Below are positions 39,801-46,875 of a stretch of DNA of 64,000 nucleotides, in pieces. The translations under genes and the position numbers were made by a program. The stretch comes from Pseudomonadota bacterium (GTDB taxonomy: Bacteria; Pseudomonadota; Alphaproteobacteria; Azospirillales; Azospirillaceae): positions 124,001 to 188,000 of the forward strand of contig JAFAFA010000011.1 in assembly GCA_023423695.1 (NCBI GenBank), read 5' to 3'. The notes beneath the pieces were generated by a model. It had not been told where the DNA came from. It saw only the letters and a program-made list of their open reading frames with translations, and did no database searches. Position 1 is the stretch's first letter. The number at the start of each line of letters is the position of its first letter.

Positions 39801-39921
39801 TGACGGCGGTGTCGTCGTCAGTCACATCAACATCACCAACCGGAAATTGATGGAGTTGAGGCTGGACGACGAAGACGTCTCCAAAGACAGCGGCGAAGAC
39901 GGCCGTGGAGAGGTGGAATGA
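36844..39921 (+). CDS. CheB-CheR-PAS fusion (chemotaxis-type methylesterase/methyltransferase)
   Basis: 1025 residues from the GTG at 36844; TTG starts at 36757 and 36795 are alternatives. Order: Pro/Ala-rich head (1-45), CheB methylesterase with Ser60 in VGLGASAGGLEAL, His in VQHLSP and Asp in GTGSDGTRG, then CheR methyltransferase (YKLATLLRRIERRM, GVTRFFRDEAAF, the SAM site WVCGCASGEEAYSLA, FATDIDQDSIEVA, SCRNLLIYM). A heptad-rich coiled coil of repeated xNEELQxT units follows (about 700-750), then two PAS domains. In contrast to chemotaxis CheB there is no receiver domain. Such fusions sense signals through PAS and modify glutamates of receptor-like proteins; the receptor here is unknown. 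The stop overlaps the hybrid kinase by four bases. Confidence 0.92.
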   Translation: MPSDTPVTQPDQNHADPATAPATDAAVAPVPVAAPVPADSGTAPDDRPETSCCIVGLGASAGGLEALQRFFDAVPGDSDLAYVVVQHLSPVHKSLMVDLLAKHTAMEVVQATDGVPVQRNTVYLLPPGKHLSIEDCRLRLTAKDAGSGMSLPIDIFLTALARDQGPLAIGVILSGTGSDGTRGLMAIKSAGGFTAVQQPESAQFDGMPRSALATGQVDATLPPDELPARLIDHARKALARARPMPARQRREDGDDPLAQIIAVIRSVTGVDFSHYKLATLLRRIERRMQGAGLESMEEYAALLRRNSAETVNLYKEMLIGVTRFFRDEAAFRILADRVIPSLLANRSPSDMIRVWVCGCASGEEAYSLAILFAEAQERMGRSVDVKIFATDIDQDSIEVASLGDYPRSIAEDVSQERLARFFTARGDSYVVSRDLRRMVVFAAHNIMRDPPFTKIDLLSCRNLLIYMDQPLQRKVLSLFQYALRQSGFLFLGTSETLGDLQSDFHTVDSRNKIFQSLRAGSFRLSRLLVPTVAAPLARHGDDVSSPGMEEGAAIDEAMAALMKAYVPPCLLVNEQMNIMHVFGDASSLLKVPPGEATLNVLKMLPSSVAMVTGTALNRAFRSGEEFALSNIPVKDREGVAALSLRVQPYVARKTGRRFALVVLDRANMLPLSVPDSDFDLNADAAERIRGLEQELLSRGENLQATIEELETANEELQATNEELLASNEELQSTNEELQSVNEELYSVNAEYQAKVEELTEITNDLDNLLRSTEIGTVFLDDDFVIRRFTPAAASFINIIPRDIGRSIAHLSTNIDYPDFLADIRAVFGGREPMERHVRVNDGRWVLTRILPYLTDKNQVAGVVVTFVDVTDTKQAQERLQNVLDSLPEHIAVTDRDGRIVMVNAAWRSFAERNGGGTKGNCGIGTNYLEVCLTQDAIKQDGVARAVHDGLHRILDGKADDFTIEYPCHSSDEQRWFLMHATRLNDPDGGVVVSHINITNRKLMELRLDDEDVSKDSGEDGRGEVE

Positions 39922-42524
39922 CCGAGGATCGCCCCGGCGGCCTGCGGCGCCGCGCCGAAAGCGTGCTCAGCGGCGGCCATTTCGAGACGGCGGACATCAC
40001 CGTCACCTCGATGAAGGAACTGCTGCACGAGTTGTACGTGCATCAGGCCGAACTCGAGATCCAGAACGAGGAGCTGCGCAGCGCCCAGCAGGCGCTGGAG
40101 GCGTCGCGCCTGCAATATCTCCAGCTGTTCCAGTCGGTGCCGCTCGCCTGTCTGGCGGTGAACGCCGCCGGCATCGTGGGGGAGGCCAACGCCGCGGCCG
40201 AGCGCCAGTTCGGGCTGCCGATGCTGCGGCTGAAGGGCCGGCCCCTGACCCTGCTGGTCGACAGCCTCGACCATGGCCGGCTGTTCACCGCGCTGGGCCG
40301 GCTGCGCGAGACCGGCGATTGGGTGAGGCAGGAATTCCGTTACGTCGGACCGCAGGGGACCGTCATCGACGGGCTGACCGACGCCCGCACGGTGGCGCTG
40401 GACGACGGCGACCGCGGCGACGTGCTGCTGACCATCACTGACCTGACCGAACGGAACGCTTGGCTGCGCGAGGTGCAGCAGGCCCGCGACGACGCGGAAC
40501 GGGCGCGCGCCGACTACCACCACATCCTGCAATCGGTGGGCGACGGCATTCTGGGGGTGGACGCCGACGGGCGCATCCGCTTCGTCAATGCCGCCGCCGT
40601 GACGCTGACCGGCCATCTCGACCTCGACCTGATCGGCCGACCGCCGTCGGACCTGCTGGCCGGTCCGGCGACGGACGGCGACGGCAACCTCCCGGCGGAC
40701 GGGGGCGGTGCCGCCCGCGCCCTGGCCCTGTCGCTGACCGACGGGCGGCCGCGCAGCGTTGCCTGCGAACGGCTGCGGCGGGAGGACGGCAGCACCGTGC
40801 TGGTCGAGGTCTCCATCTCGCCCATGCTGATGCCTGGCAAGCGCCTCGCCCCGATGCAGGAGCGCATCCAGGGGGCGGTGGTCGCCTTCCGCGACGTCAC
40901 CGCCCGCTGGGCGGCGGAAGCGGCGCTGAACATCAGCGAGCGGCGTCACCGGGTCCTGGTGCAGTCGCTGCACGACGCGCTGGCGCTGACCGCCACCGAC
41001 GGCCGCGGCCTGCTGGCGAATCCGATGGCCGAACGGTTGCTGAGCGGCCCGGCCCGCCCGCTGCTCGATCCCACCGCGGCCGGCTATGACGGGGACGGGG
41101 CGGAGGGGCATCTGGTCCCGGCCACCGCCCCGACCAGTCTGGTGCCGACCACCGCCGGGCGCCGCTTCATCGACGCCAACGGCAACCGCCTGCATGGGCT
41201 TCCCCCCGCGGCGGAAGCCGCGCGCAGCGGCAAGCCGGTGGTGGAGCGCATCGTCGGCGTGGTCGAGGGGGAGGAGGCCACCGCCCCGACCCGCTGGCTG
41301 CGCGTGTCCAGCCACCCCGTCGCCGACACCGCCGGTCGGGTTGAGGCCGTGGTGTCCAGCGTCGCCGACATCACCGCGGTGAAGGCGCTGGAGCGCGAAT
41401 TGAACGTCGCGCTGGACGCCCGCGAACGCTTCCTGGCCGCGGCCAGCCACGACCTGCGCCAGCCGGTCCAGGCGCTGCTGCTGCTGTCGGACCTGCTGCT
41501 GAAGGAAAGCCTTCCGGCCGAGGCCCGGCGGGTGGCGGGGCAGATCCAGTCCTCGCTGGGCGGGCTGGGCGGCATGCTGGACGGGATGCTGGATATCTCC
41601 AAGCTGGAGGCCGGACTGGTCGCGCCGCATCCGGAGCCGGTGGACATCGGTGCCCTGCTGGCCCGCCTGCATGGGGAATTCGCCCCGCTGGCGGAGAGGG
41701 GCGGGCAGGACCTGCGTCTTGTGGCGCCGCCGATGGCGACGCGGACCGACCCCGGCCTGCTGGAACGGGTCCTGCGCAACCTGCTCTCCAACGCGCTGCG
41801 CTACGCTCCCGGCGGACGGGTGCTGCTGGGTGCGCGCCGGCGCGGCGACCGCCTGCAGATCGAGGTGTGGGACAGCGGCATCGGCATCGCCGACCAGCAC
41901 ATCGACCGCATCTTCCAGGACTTCTATCAGGTCGGCAACGCCGCCCGCGACCGCCGGGAAGGGCTGGGGCTGGGGCTGAGCATCGCCAAGCGGCTGGTCA
42001 CGATGCTGGACGGCCGCATCGACGTGACCTCCTCGCTCGGCCGCGGCAGCCGGTTCACCGTCAGCCTGCCGCTGACCGAGCCGAGCCCCGGCACGCAGGC
42101 ACGGGCCGGCGGCACCGCACCGGTCGCGCTCACCGACGGCAGCGAAGACCGGCTGATCATGCTGGTGGAGGACGACGCCGTCATCCGCATGGCGCTGGCC
42201 CTGATGCTGGAGGATTGGGGCTTCCGCGTGGCCGAGGCCGGCAGCGGCACCGAGGCGGACGGCCTGCTGGACGAACTGATCGAGGCCGGGCAGCGCCCCG
42301 ACGTCATCCTCGCCGACTACCGCCTGCCGGAGGGCACCACCGGACTTATGGTGATGGACATGGTCCGCCGCCGCCTGTCGCGCGACGTGCCCGGCGTGCT
42401 GCTGACCGGCGACACCTCTGCCGACCGCCTGCGCGAAGCGGCCGGTGCCCAATGTGCCCTGCTGCACAAACCCATCCAGCCCAACCGTCTGCGGGATACC
42501 TTGAGTGCCGCACTGAACGGCTGA
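39918..42524 (+). CDS. PAS hybrid histidine kinase
   Basis: 868 residues, no membrane segments. A short coiled coil (HQAELEIQNEELRSAQQALE) matches that of the upstream fusion protein, so the two may pair. PAS domains follow at roughly 65-180, 190-340 and 350-480. The HisKA helix has His511 in FLAAASHDLRQPVQALLL. The HATPase motifs are intact (ERVLRNLLSNALRYAP, WDSGIGIADQHIDRIFQDFY, GLGLGLSIAKRL). A C-terminal receiver has acidic residues in MLVEDDAVIR, Asp800 in ILADYRLPEGTT and Lys in LHKPIQ. It would autophosphorylate in response to a cytoplasmic signal. No output domain is attached. Confidence 0.93.
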   Translation: MTEDRPGGLRRRAESVLSGGHFETADITVTSMKELLHELYVHQAELEIQNEELRSAQQALEASRLQYLQLFQSVPLACLAVNAAGIVGEANAAAERQFGLPMLRLKGRPLTLLVDSLDHGRLFTALGRLRETGDWVRQEFRYVGPQGTVIDGLTDARTVALDDGDRGDVLLTITDLTERNAWLREVQQARDDAERARADYHHILQSVGDGILGVDADGRIRFVNAAAVTLTGHLDLDLIGRPPSDLLAGPATDGDGNLPADGGGAARALALSLTDGRPRSVACERLRREDGSTVLVEVSISPMLMPGKRLAPMQERIQGAVVAFRDVTARWAAEAALNISERRHRVLVQSLHDALALTATDGRGLLANPMAERLLSGPARPLLDPTAAGYDGDGAEGHLVPATAPTSLVPTTAGRRFIDANGNRLHGLPPAAEAARSGKPVVERIVGVVEGEEATAPTRWLRVSSHPVADTAGRVEAVVSSVADITAVKALERELNVALDARERFLAAASHDLRQPVQALLLLSDLLLKESLPAEARRVAGQIQSSLGGLGGMLDGMLDISKLEAGLVAPHPEPVDIGALLARLHGEFAPLAERGGQDLRLVAPPMATRTDPGLLERVLRNLLSNALRYAPGGRVLLGARRRGDRLQIEVWDSGIGIADQHIDRIFQDFYQVGNAARDRREGLGLGLSIAKRLVTMLDGRIDVTSSLGRGSRFTVSLPLTEPSPGTQARAGGTAPVALTDGSEDRLIMLVEDDAVIRMALALMLEDWGFRVAEAGSGTEADGLLDELIEAGQRPDVILADYRLPEGTTGLMVMDMVRRRLSRDVPGVLLTGDTSADRLREAAGAQCALLHKPIQPNRLRDTLSAALNG

Positions 42525-42657
42525 AAAGGACGGCCGCGCCTGAAAATGCCCTGCCATTTTTCGGAGTAGCCATTCGGGCGGCTTTTCGCCCCCGTCACTT
42601 TTGACTCAGGTCAATGTTACCAATACGGGAGAGTTCAGACTGTAGGGACTACGCACG

Positions 42658-44013
42658 ATGTGCGTCGACGGCGGCAAGCGAGACCGGTTCATGCCCACCA
42701 ACACCGATGCCAGCCTCTTACGCCGGAAGGTTCGCGCCCGCGCCGCCAGAGTATCGGCGTTGCTGTCGGCCGGTCTGTTCGTCGGATTCCTGCTGCTGAT
42801 CGTCGTGTTCCTGGAGTACCGCCGCGCCATCGACTGGGTGGACCACACGCACGAGGTGATCTCCACCGTCGAGGAACTGCAGTCCAGCCTGTCCGACGCC
42901 GAGTCCAGCCAGCGCGGTTACCTTCTGTCGCTGGATCCCCAATATCTGGTTCCTTATGCCGAGGGAACGGAGCGCAGCCGCAGGCTTCTCGACCGCCTGG
43001 ATCTGTTGACCGCCGACAACCCGGCGCAGCAGGACAAGGTGAAGGCCCTGCGCACGCTCACCCAGGCCAAGCTGGACCGCATGGCCGAGATGCTGCGGCA
43101 GGCCGACGGGCTGGGGCTGGACCGGGCGCTGGCGACCTTCCGGGAGGGAACGGGCGCCAGCCTGATGACCGGCATCCGGCAACTGACCACCACCATGCGG
43201 GGGGAGGAGGATGCTCTGCTCGCCCGGCGCAGCCGGCACGCCACCATCCTCGAAATCCTGATGATCGCCTATGCGCTGACTTTCGCGGCGGTCACGGGAT
43301 GGCTCGGCACCACCACCGTCCGGCGGCTGGAGCGCGATTACCAGGCCGAGCGGGCGGAGGGGACGGCGCTGGCCGCCGCCCTCGACGAGAACCGCATCCT
43401 GCTCGACGAAGTGAACCACCGGGTGAAGAACTCGCTGCAGATCGTCGCCAACCTTCTGCGGACCCAGGCGCTGCGGCACCACAACACCGATGTGCGCCAG
43501 GAACTGCTGGACAGCAGCAGCCGCGTCCTCGCCATCGCCGAGGTCCACCGCCGACTGTACGGCGAGGGGGCGGTCCACGACACCGTGGAACTGTCGGACC
43601 TAATCCGTAGTATCGCCGAGAACGCCATTCCCGCGACCGCCACAAGCGAGCCGGCGATGGCCATGGCGGTGGACACCCCCCTGTCGGCGCCGGTCGACAC
43701 CGCCGTTCCGGTGGCGCTGATCGTGAACGAGCTTCTGACCAACACCTACAAACATGCCTTCCCCAATGGCCGGTCCGGCACGATCAGGCTCGGCATGGGG
43801 GTGGAGGGCAACGAGGTCAGCATCGACGTCACCGACGACGGTGTCGGCCTACCGGATGATGTCGCAAGCAGCGAGGGCGGCGGATTCGGGCTGAACACGG
43901 TCCGCAATCTTACGCGGCAAATAAGGGGGAGACTGGAGATCGAACGTTTGACACCGGGGACGCGCTTCCTTTTAACTTTCCCCATCAAACCAAGAACGCC
44001 TACCCGGGCGTGA
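42658..44013 (+). CDS. CHASE3-HWE/HisKA_2 sensor histidine kinase
   Basis: 451 residues from the ATG at 42658; an ATG at 42691 is an alternative. An N-terminal membrane helix (VSALLSAGLFVGFLLLIVVF) and a second near 200 (IAYALTFAAVTGWLG) frame a periplasmic CHASE3-like helical sensor (SSLSDAESSQRGYLLSLDPQ). The HWE/HisKA_2 dimerisation motif LLDEVNHRVKNSLQIVANLL places the phospho-His at residue 254. The ATPase domain has NELLTNTYKHAFPNGR, TDDGVGLPDD and GFGLNTVRNLTRQIRG. Such kinases in alphaproteobacteria often drive general stress or light responses. The single-domain receiver 37 bases downstream is a likely target. Confidence 0.92.
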   Translation: MCVDGGKRDRFMPTNTDASLLRRKVRARAARVSALLSAGLFVGFLLLIVVFLEYRRAIDWVDHTHEVISTVEELQSSLSDAESSQRGYLLSLDPQYLVPYAEGTERSRRLLDRLDLLTADNPAQQDKVKALRTLTQAKLDRMAEMLRQADGLGLDRALATFREGTGASLMTGIRQLTTTMRGEEDALLARRSRHATILEILMIAYALTFAAVTGWLGTTTVRRLERDYQAERAEGTALAAALDENRILLDEVNHRVKNSLQIVANLLRTQALRHHNTDVRQELLDSSSRVLAIAEVHRRLYGEGAVHDTVELSDLIRSIAENAIPATATSEPAMAMAVDTPLSAPVDTAVPVALIVNELLTNTYKHAFPNGRSGTIRLGMGVEGNEVSIDVTDDGVGLPDDVASSEGGGFGLNTVRNLTRQIRGRLEIERLTPGTRFLLTFPIKPRTPTRA

Positions 44014-44050
44014 TCCCTCCCGGTCCTGTACGACATTTACAAGAAAAACA

Positions 44051-44446
44051 ATGAAGATACTGATAATTGAAGACGAGTTCCTGATCGCAGAGGGTGTGTC
44101 CCTGACTCTCGAGTCGGCCGGGCACGAGGTGACGGGGATCGCCGAAGATCTGCCCTCCGCCCTGGCGCTGGCCCGGCGGCATCCGCCCGACATGGCCTTC
44201 GTCGACATCAAGCTCGCCAACGGATCGAACGGCCTCGACGTCGCCCGCGAGTTGAAGGCGCTGGGCATCGCCTGCGTCTTCGCCACCGGGAACCCGCCCA
44301 ACAAGGCGCAGGCGGGCGGGGTCGGCCTCGGCTACATCGCCAAGCCCTTCTCCCCCCGCGTGCTGGTCCAGACCGCGGCCTTCGTCGGCACCCTGCTCGC
44401 CACCGGTGCCGCCGCCGCCGCTCCCAACGGCTTCGTCATCCTGTAG
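44051..44446 (+). CDS. Single-domain response regulator
   Basis: 131 residues, receiver only. Acidic pocket residues EDE near the N-terminus (MKILIIEDEFLIAEG), phospho-acceptor Asp52 (AFVDIKLANGSNG), Thr in VFATGNPPNK and Lys in YIAKPFSPRVL. No output domain, so it works by protein-protein contact as CheY or a phosphate shuttle. It lies 37 bases after the HWE kinase on the same strand and is probably its partner. The C-terminus is Ala-rich. A nitroreductase gene is convergent, 21 bases away. Confidence 0.92.
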   Translation: MKILIIEDEFLIAEGVSLTLESAGHEVTGIAEDLPSALALARRHPPDMAFVDIKLANGSNGLDVARELKALGIACVFATGNPPNKAQAGGVGLGYIAKPFSPRVLVQTAAFVGTLLATGAAAAAPNGFVIL

Positions 44447-44467
44447 GGCGCGCCCGCAACCCGGTGA

Positions 44468-45154
44468 TCAGAACCCGGTGAAGCGTGTGAACGCTTCCGC
44501 CGGCTCGCGCTCCGTCTGGAAGGTGTTTTCCCGCGCCGACCAGTCGGCGTGTCCCAGCGCCATGCCGCTGGCGATGATCTCCGTATTCGGCAGGCCGAGA
44601 TGGCGGGCGGTGATGGCGTGGCGGTAGCAGAAGGCCGCCTGCGGGCAGGTTTCCAGCCCGAAGCCGCGGGCGACGATCATCACGTTCTGCATGAACATGC
44701 CGAGGTCGAGCCAGGCGCCCTTGCCCATGTCGCGGTCGATGGCGAAGAACAGCCCGACCGGCGCCCCGAAGAACAGCCAGTTGCGGCCATGCTGCCGCGC
44801 CATCCGCTCGCGGTCGCCCTTGGCGATGCCGACCGAGCCGTAGAGCGCCCAGCCCACCGCCCGCCTCCGGCCCAGATAGGGCTCCCGCCAGCTTTCCGGG
44901 TAATAGGGATATTCCGGCACCTCCGGTTCGCCCGCCTCATGGGCGGCCAGCAGCTCGGCCGACAGGGCGGCGCGCGCCTCCCCGGCGATGGCGTGGACCT
45001 TCCAGGGCTGGATGTTGGACCCGCTCGGCGCCCGCGCGGCGAGGTCGAGGATGCGCAGCACCGTCCCCCGCTCCACCGGAGTCGGCAGGAAGGCGCGGAT
45101 GCTGCGCCGGCCGGCGACCGCGTCCAGTGCGGAAAGGGCAGGGGCGTCGCTCAT
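44468..45154 (-). CDS. Nitroreductase-family flavoprotein
   Basis: 228 residues. FMN-binding nitroreductase fold: RRSIRAFLPTPVERGTVLRI at the start, AARAPSGSNIQPWKVHAI, AWLDLGMFMQNVMIVARGFG and IASGMALGHADW near the end. These are NAD(P)H-dependent reducers of nitroaromatics, quinones or related substrates, and the substrate cannot be set. The start overlaps the stop of the OsmC gene (4 bases, 45151-45154), so the pair is one minus-strand operon. It may aid redox or electrophile defence. Confidence 0.88.
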   Translation of the reverse strand: MSDAPALSALDAVAGRRSIRAFLPTPVERGTVLRILDLAARAPSGSNIQPWKVHAIAGEARAALSAELLAAHEAGEPEVPEYPYYPESWREPYLGRRRAVGWALYGSVGIAKGDRERMARQHGRNWLFFGAPVGLFFAIDRDMGKGAWLDLGMFMQNVMIVARGFGLETCPQAAFCYRHAITARHLGLPNTEIIASGMALGHADWSARENTFQTEREPAEAFTRFTGF

Positions 45155-45639
45155 CCCGCCACCTCCACCGCCACTTCCACTGCCGGCTCATGCCGGACCG
45201 GGAAGTTGACCGAGCGGGCGATGAAGCACTTCTCCGCCGCATCGTGATGCAGTTCCAGCGCCTTCGCGGCGTCCGATCCCGGCGCCAGAGTCACCCGCGG
45301 TCGCAGCACGACGCTGCTGAACTGCCCGCCGCCGTCCGGCCCCTCCTCCATCACCCCTTCGGCCTCGTCGGCATAGGCGGTGACGGCGATCCCGGCCGTC
45401 GCGCAGAGATGCAGGTACCAGAGCTGGTGGCAGGCCGACAGCGAGGCGACCAGCATGTCCTCCGGGTTCCAGCGCGCCGGGTCGCCGCGGAAGGCCGGGT
45501 CGGAGGAGCCGGGGATCGCCGGCTTGGCCCCGGCGCCGATCCTGTGGTCGCGGCTGTAGGCCTTATAGCCCGAGGTGCCGGTGCCGAGATTGCCGGTCCA
45601 CTCCACCCGCACGGCATAGCGGTGTTCCCTGTGCGCCAT
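45151..45639 (-). CDS. OsmC-family peroxidase
   Basis: 162 residues from the ATG at 45637-45639. The frame continues upstream into the AEC gene region but is antisense or out of frame there. The two redox cysteines of OsmC/Ohr proteins lie in LSACHQLWYLHLC and AAEKCFIARSVNFPV. The rest follows the alpha/beta pattern (WNPEDMLVASLSA). It would reduce organic hydroperoxides. It overlaps the nitroreductase start by four bases and is 20 bases after the AEC transporter, so all three may share a transcript. Confidence 0.88.
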   Translation of the reverse strand: MAHREHRYAVRVEWTGNLGTGTSGYKAYSRDHRIGAGAKPAIPGSSDPAFRGDPARWNPEDMLVASLSACHQLWYLHLCATAGIAVTAYADEAEGVMEEGPDGGGQFSSVVLRPRVTLAPGSDAAKALELHHDAAEKCFIARSVNFPVRHEPAVEVAVEVAG

Positions 45640-45659
45640 CCTTCCCTCTCCTTCCCTGT

Positions 45660-46553
45660 CTATTGCATCACCACCATCAGAAGCGCCGGCAGCGCCACGA
45701 AGGCCATGGCGGTGGAGCCCAGCACCATGCCCGCCACATCCTCCGGCGAATTGCCATAGCGCAGAGCCCACAGATAGTTGAAGACCGCCACCGGCATGGA
45801 GCTCTGCACCAGCACCACGCCGCGCGCCGCCCCGGTCAGCCCCATCGCCCACACCACCAGCAGCCCCATGGCGAAACCGGCGGTCAGCCGGAAGGCCGAC
45901 ATCGAAAGCGCCCGCACCGCTCCCGACAGCCGCAGCTTCGACAGCGCAACTCCAAGCGAGAACAGCATCAGCGGCACCGCGCAATTGCCCAGCAGCGTGG
46001 TGGTGTTGCCGATCCAGGCGGGCAGGGGAAGCCCGGCCAGTTGGATCGCCACGGCGAGCGCCACCGCGTAGATCGTCGGCGTGCGCGCCATCTGCGCCAG
46101 ATCGAAGCGTCCCGCCGCCAGCGCCGGCCCCAGTGTGAACTGCCCCACCGACATCACCGCATAGAACAGCACGGCAAGGCTGAGCCCGGCCTCGCCGAAG
46201 GCGAAGAGGCAGAGCGGCAGCCCCAGATTTCCCGCATTGGGAAAGGCCATCGCCGGCACATAGACCCGCAGCGGCAGACGCGCCGCCAGCAGCACCGGCA
46301 CCGCCGCCAGCGCGGTCAGCACCATGCAGGCGGTCGCCGCCGCCGCCATCTCCGCCATCACGTCGGCCGACAGATGCAGCCGGGTCAGCGCCGAGAACAC
46401 CAGGCAGGGCGACGACACGTTGATCGCGAAGGTGGTGATGAAGGCGCTGTCGTAGGGAAGCTGCGCGCGTGTCCAGCCATAACCCAGCGCCGCCACCACG
46501 AACACGGGGGCCAGCACGGCGAAGGCATCGGACAAAAGGACGAGGGTGGGCAT
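45660..46553 (-). CDS. AEC-family (auxin-efflux-like) permease
   Basis: 297 residues from the ATG at 46551-46553 (MPTLVLLSDAFAVLAPVFVV); an ATG 14 codons upstream is less likely. About ten transmembrane segments are visible (VLAPVFVVAALGYGW, PVLLAARLPLRVYVPAMAF, LFYAVMSVGQFTLGPALA, LPALLMVV at the end). The fold is the AEC/bile-acid-type carrier that exports organic acids such as malonate, malate or auxin-like compounds. Substrate unknown. It leads the minus-strand group with OsmC and the nitroreductase, and faces bcsA across 322 bases. Confidence 0.88.
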   Translation of the reverse strand: MPTLVLLSDAFAVLAPVFVVAALGYGWTRAQLPYDSAFITTFAINVSSPCLVFSALTRLHLSADVMAEMAAAATACMVLTALAAVPVLLAARLPLRVYVPAMAFPNAGNLGLPLCLFAFGEAGLSLAVLFYAVMSVGQFTLGPALAAGRFDLAQMARTPTIYAVALAVAIQLAGLPLPAWIGNTTTLLGNCAVPLMLFSLGVALSKLRLSGAVRALSMSAFRLTAGFAMGLLVVWAMGLTGAARGVVLVQSSMPVAVFNYLWALRYGNSPEDVAGMVLGSTAMAFVALPALLMVVMQ

Positions 46554-46875
46554 GCAACTGCTGGCTGGGTGAATGGTCCGCCACGATGACGGCATTCCCC
46601 TCCCGCGTCATCCCCCCAGGCCCGACCAAGCCCAAGCTCCTGTGCAGGGCAGCCGCGCAAACGAACCGATTGCCGCCCGCATCCCACCCGATTCGCCGGC
46701 CCACCCGACACCACAACGCGTGTCCCCACCGCCATACAACTGTAGCCCGAATGCAACGCGAAGGAATTGATCGCATTTTCACAATGTTTATCAAAAGGCA
46801 GTAACGATTTGTAACGAAGCTTGAGCCATAAGGGGGCACCCACTATGGTGCGATGGCCTCATTCCGCGGATCTTC
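46554..46875. other. Divergent promoter region AEC permease / bcsA
   Basis: 322 bases without a gene. Towards bcsA it is AT-richer (46755-46820) and holds a short direct repeat GTAACGA at 46801-46807 and 46811-46817, ten bases apart, about 60 bases before the bcsA start. This would suit a dimeric regulator. No hairpin terminator or RNA gene was seen. Confidence 0.5.
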
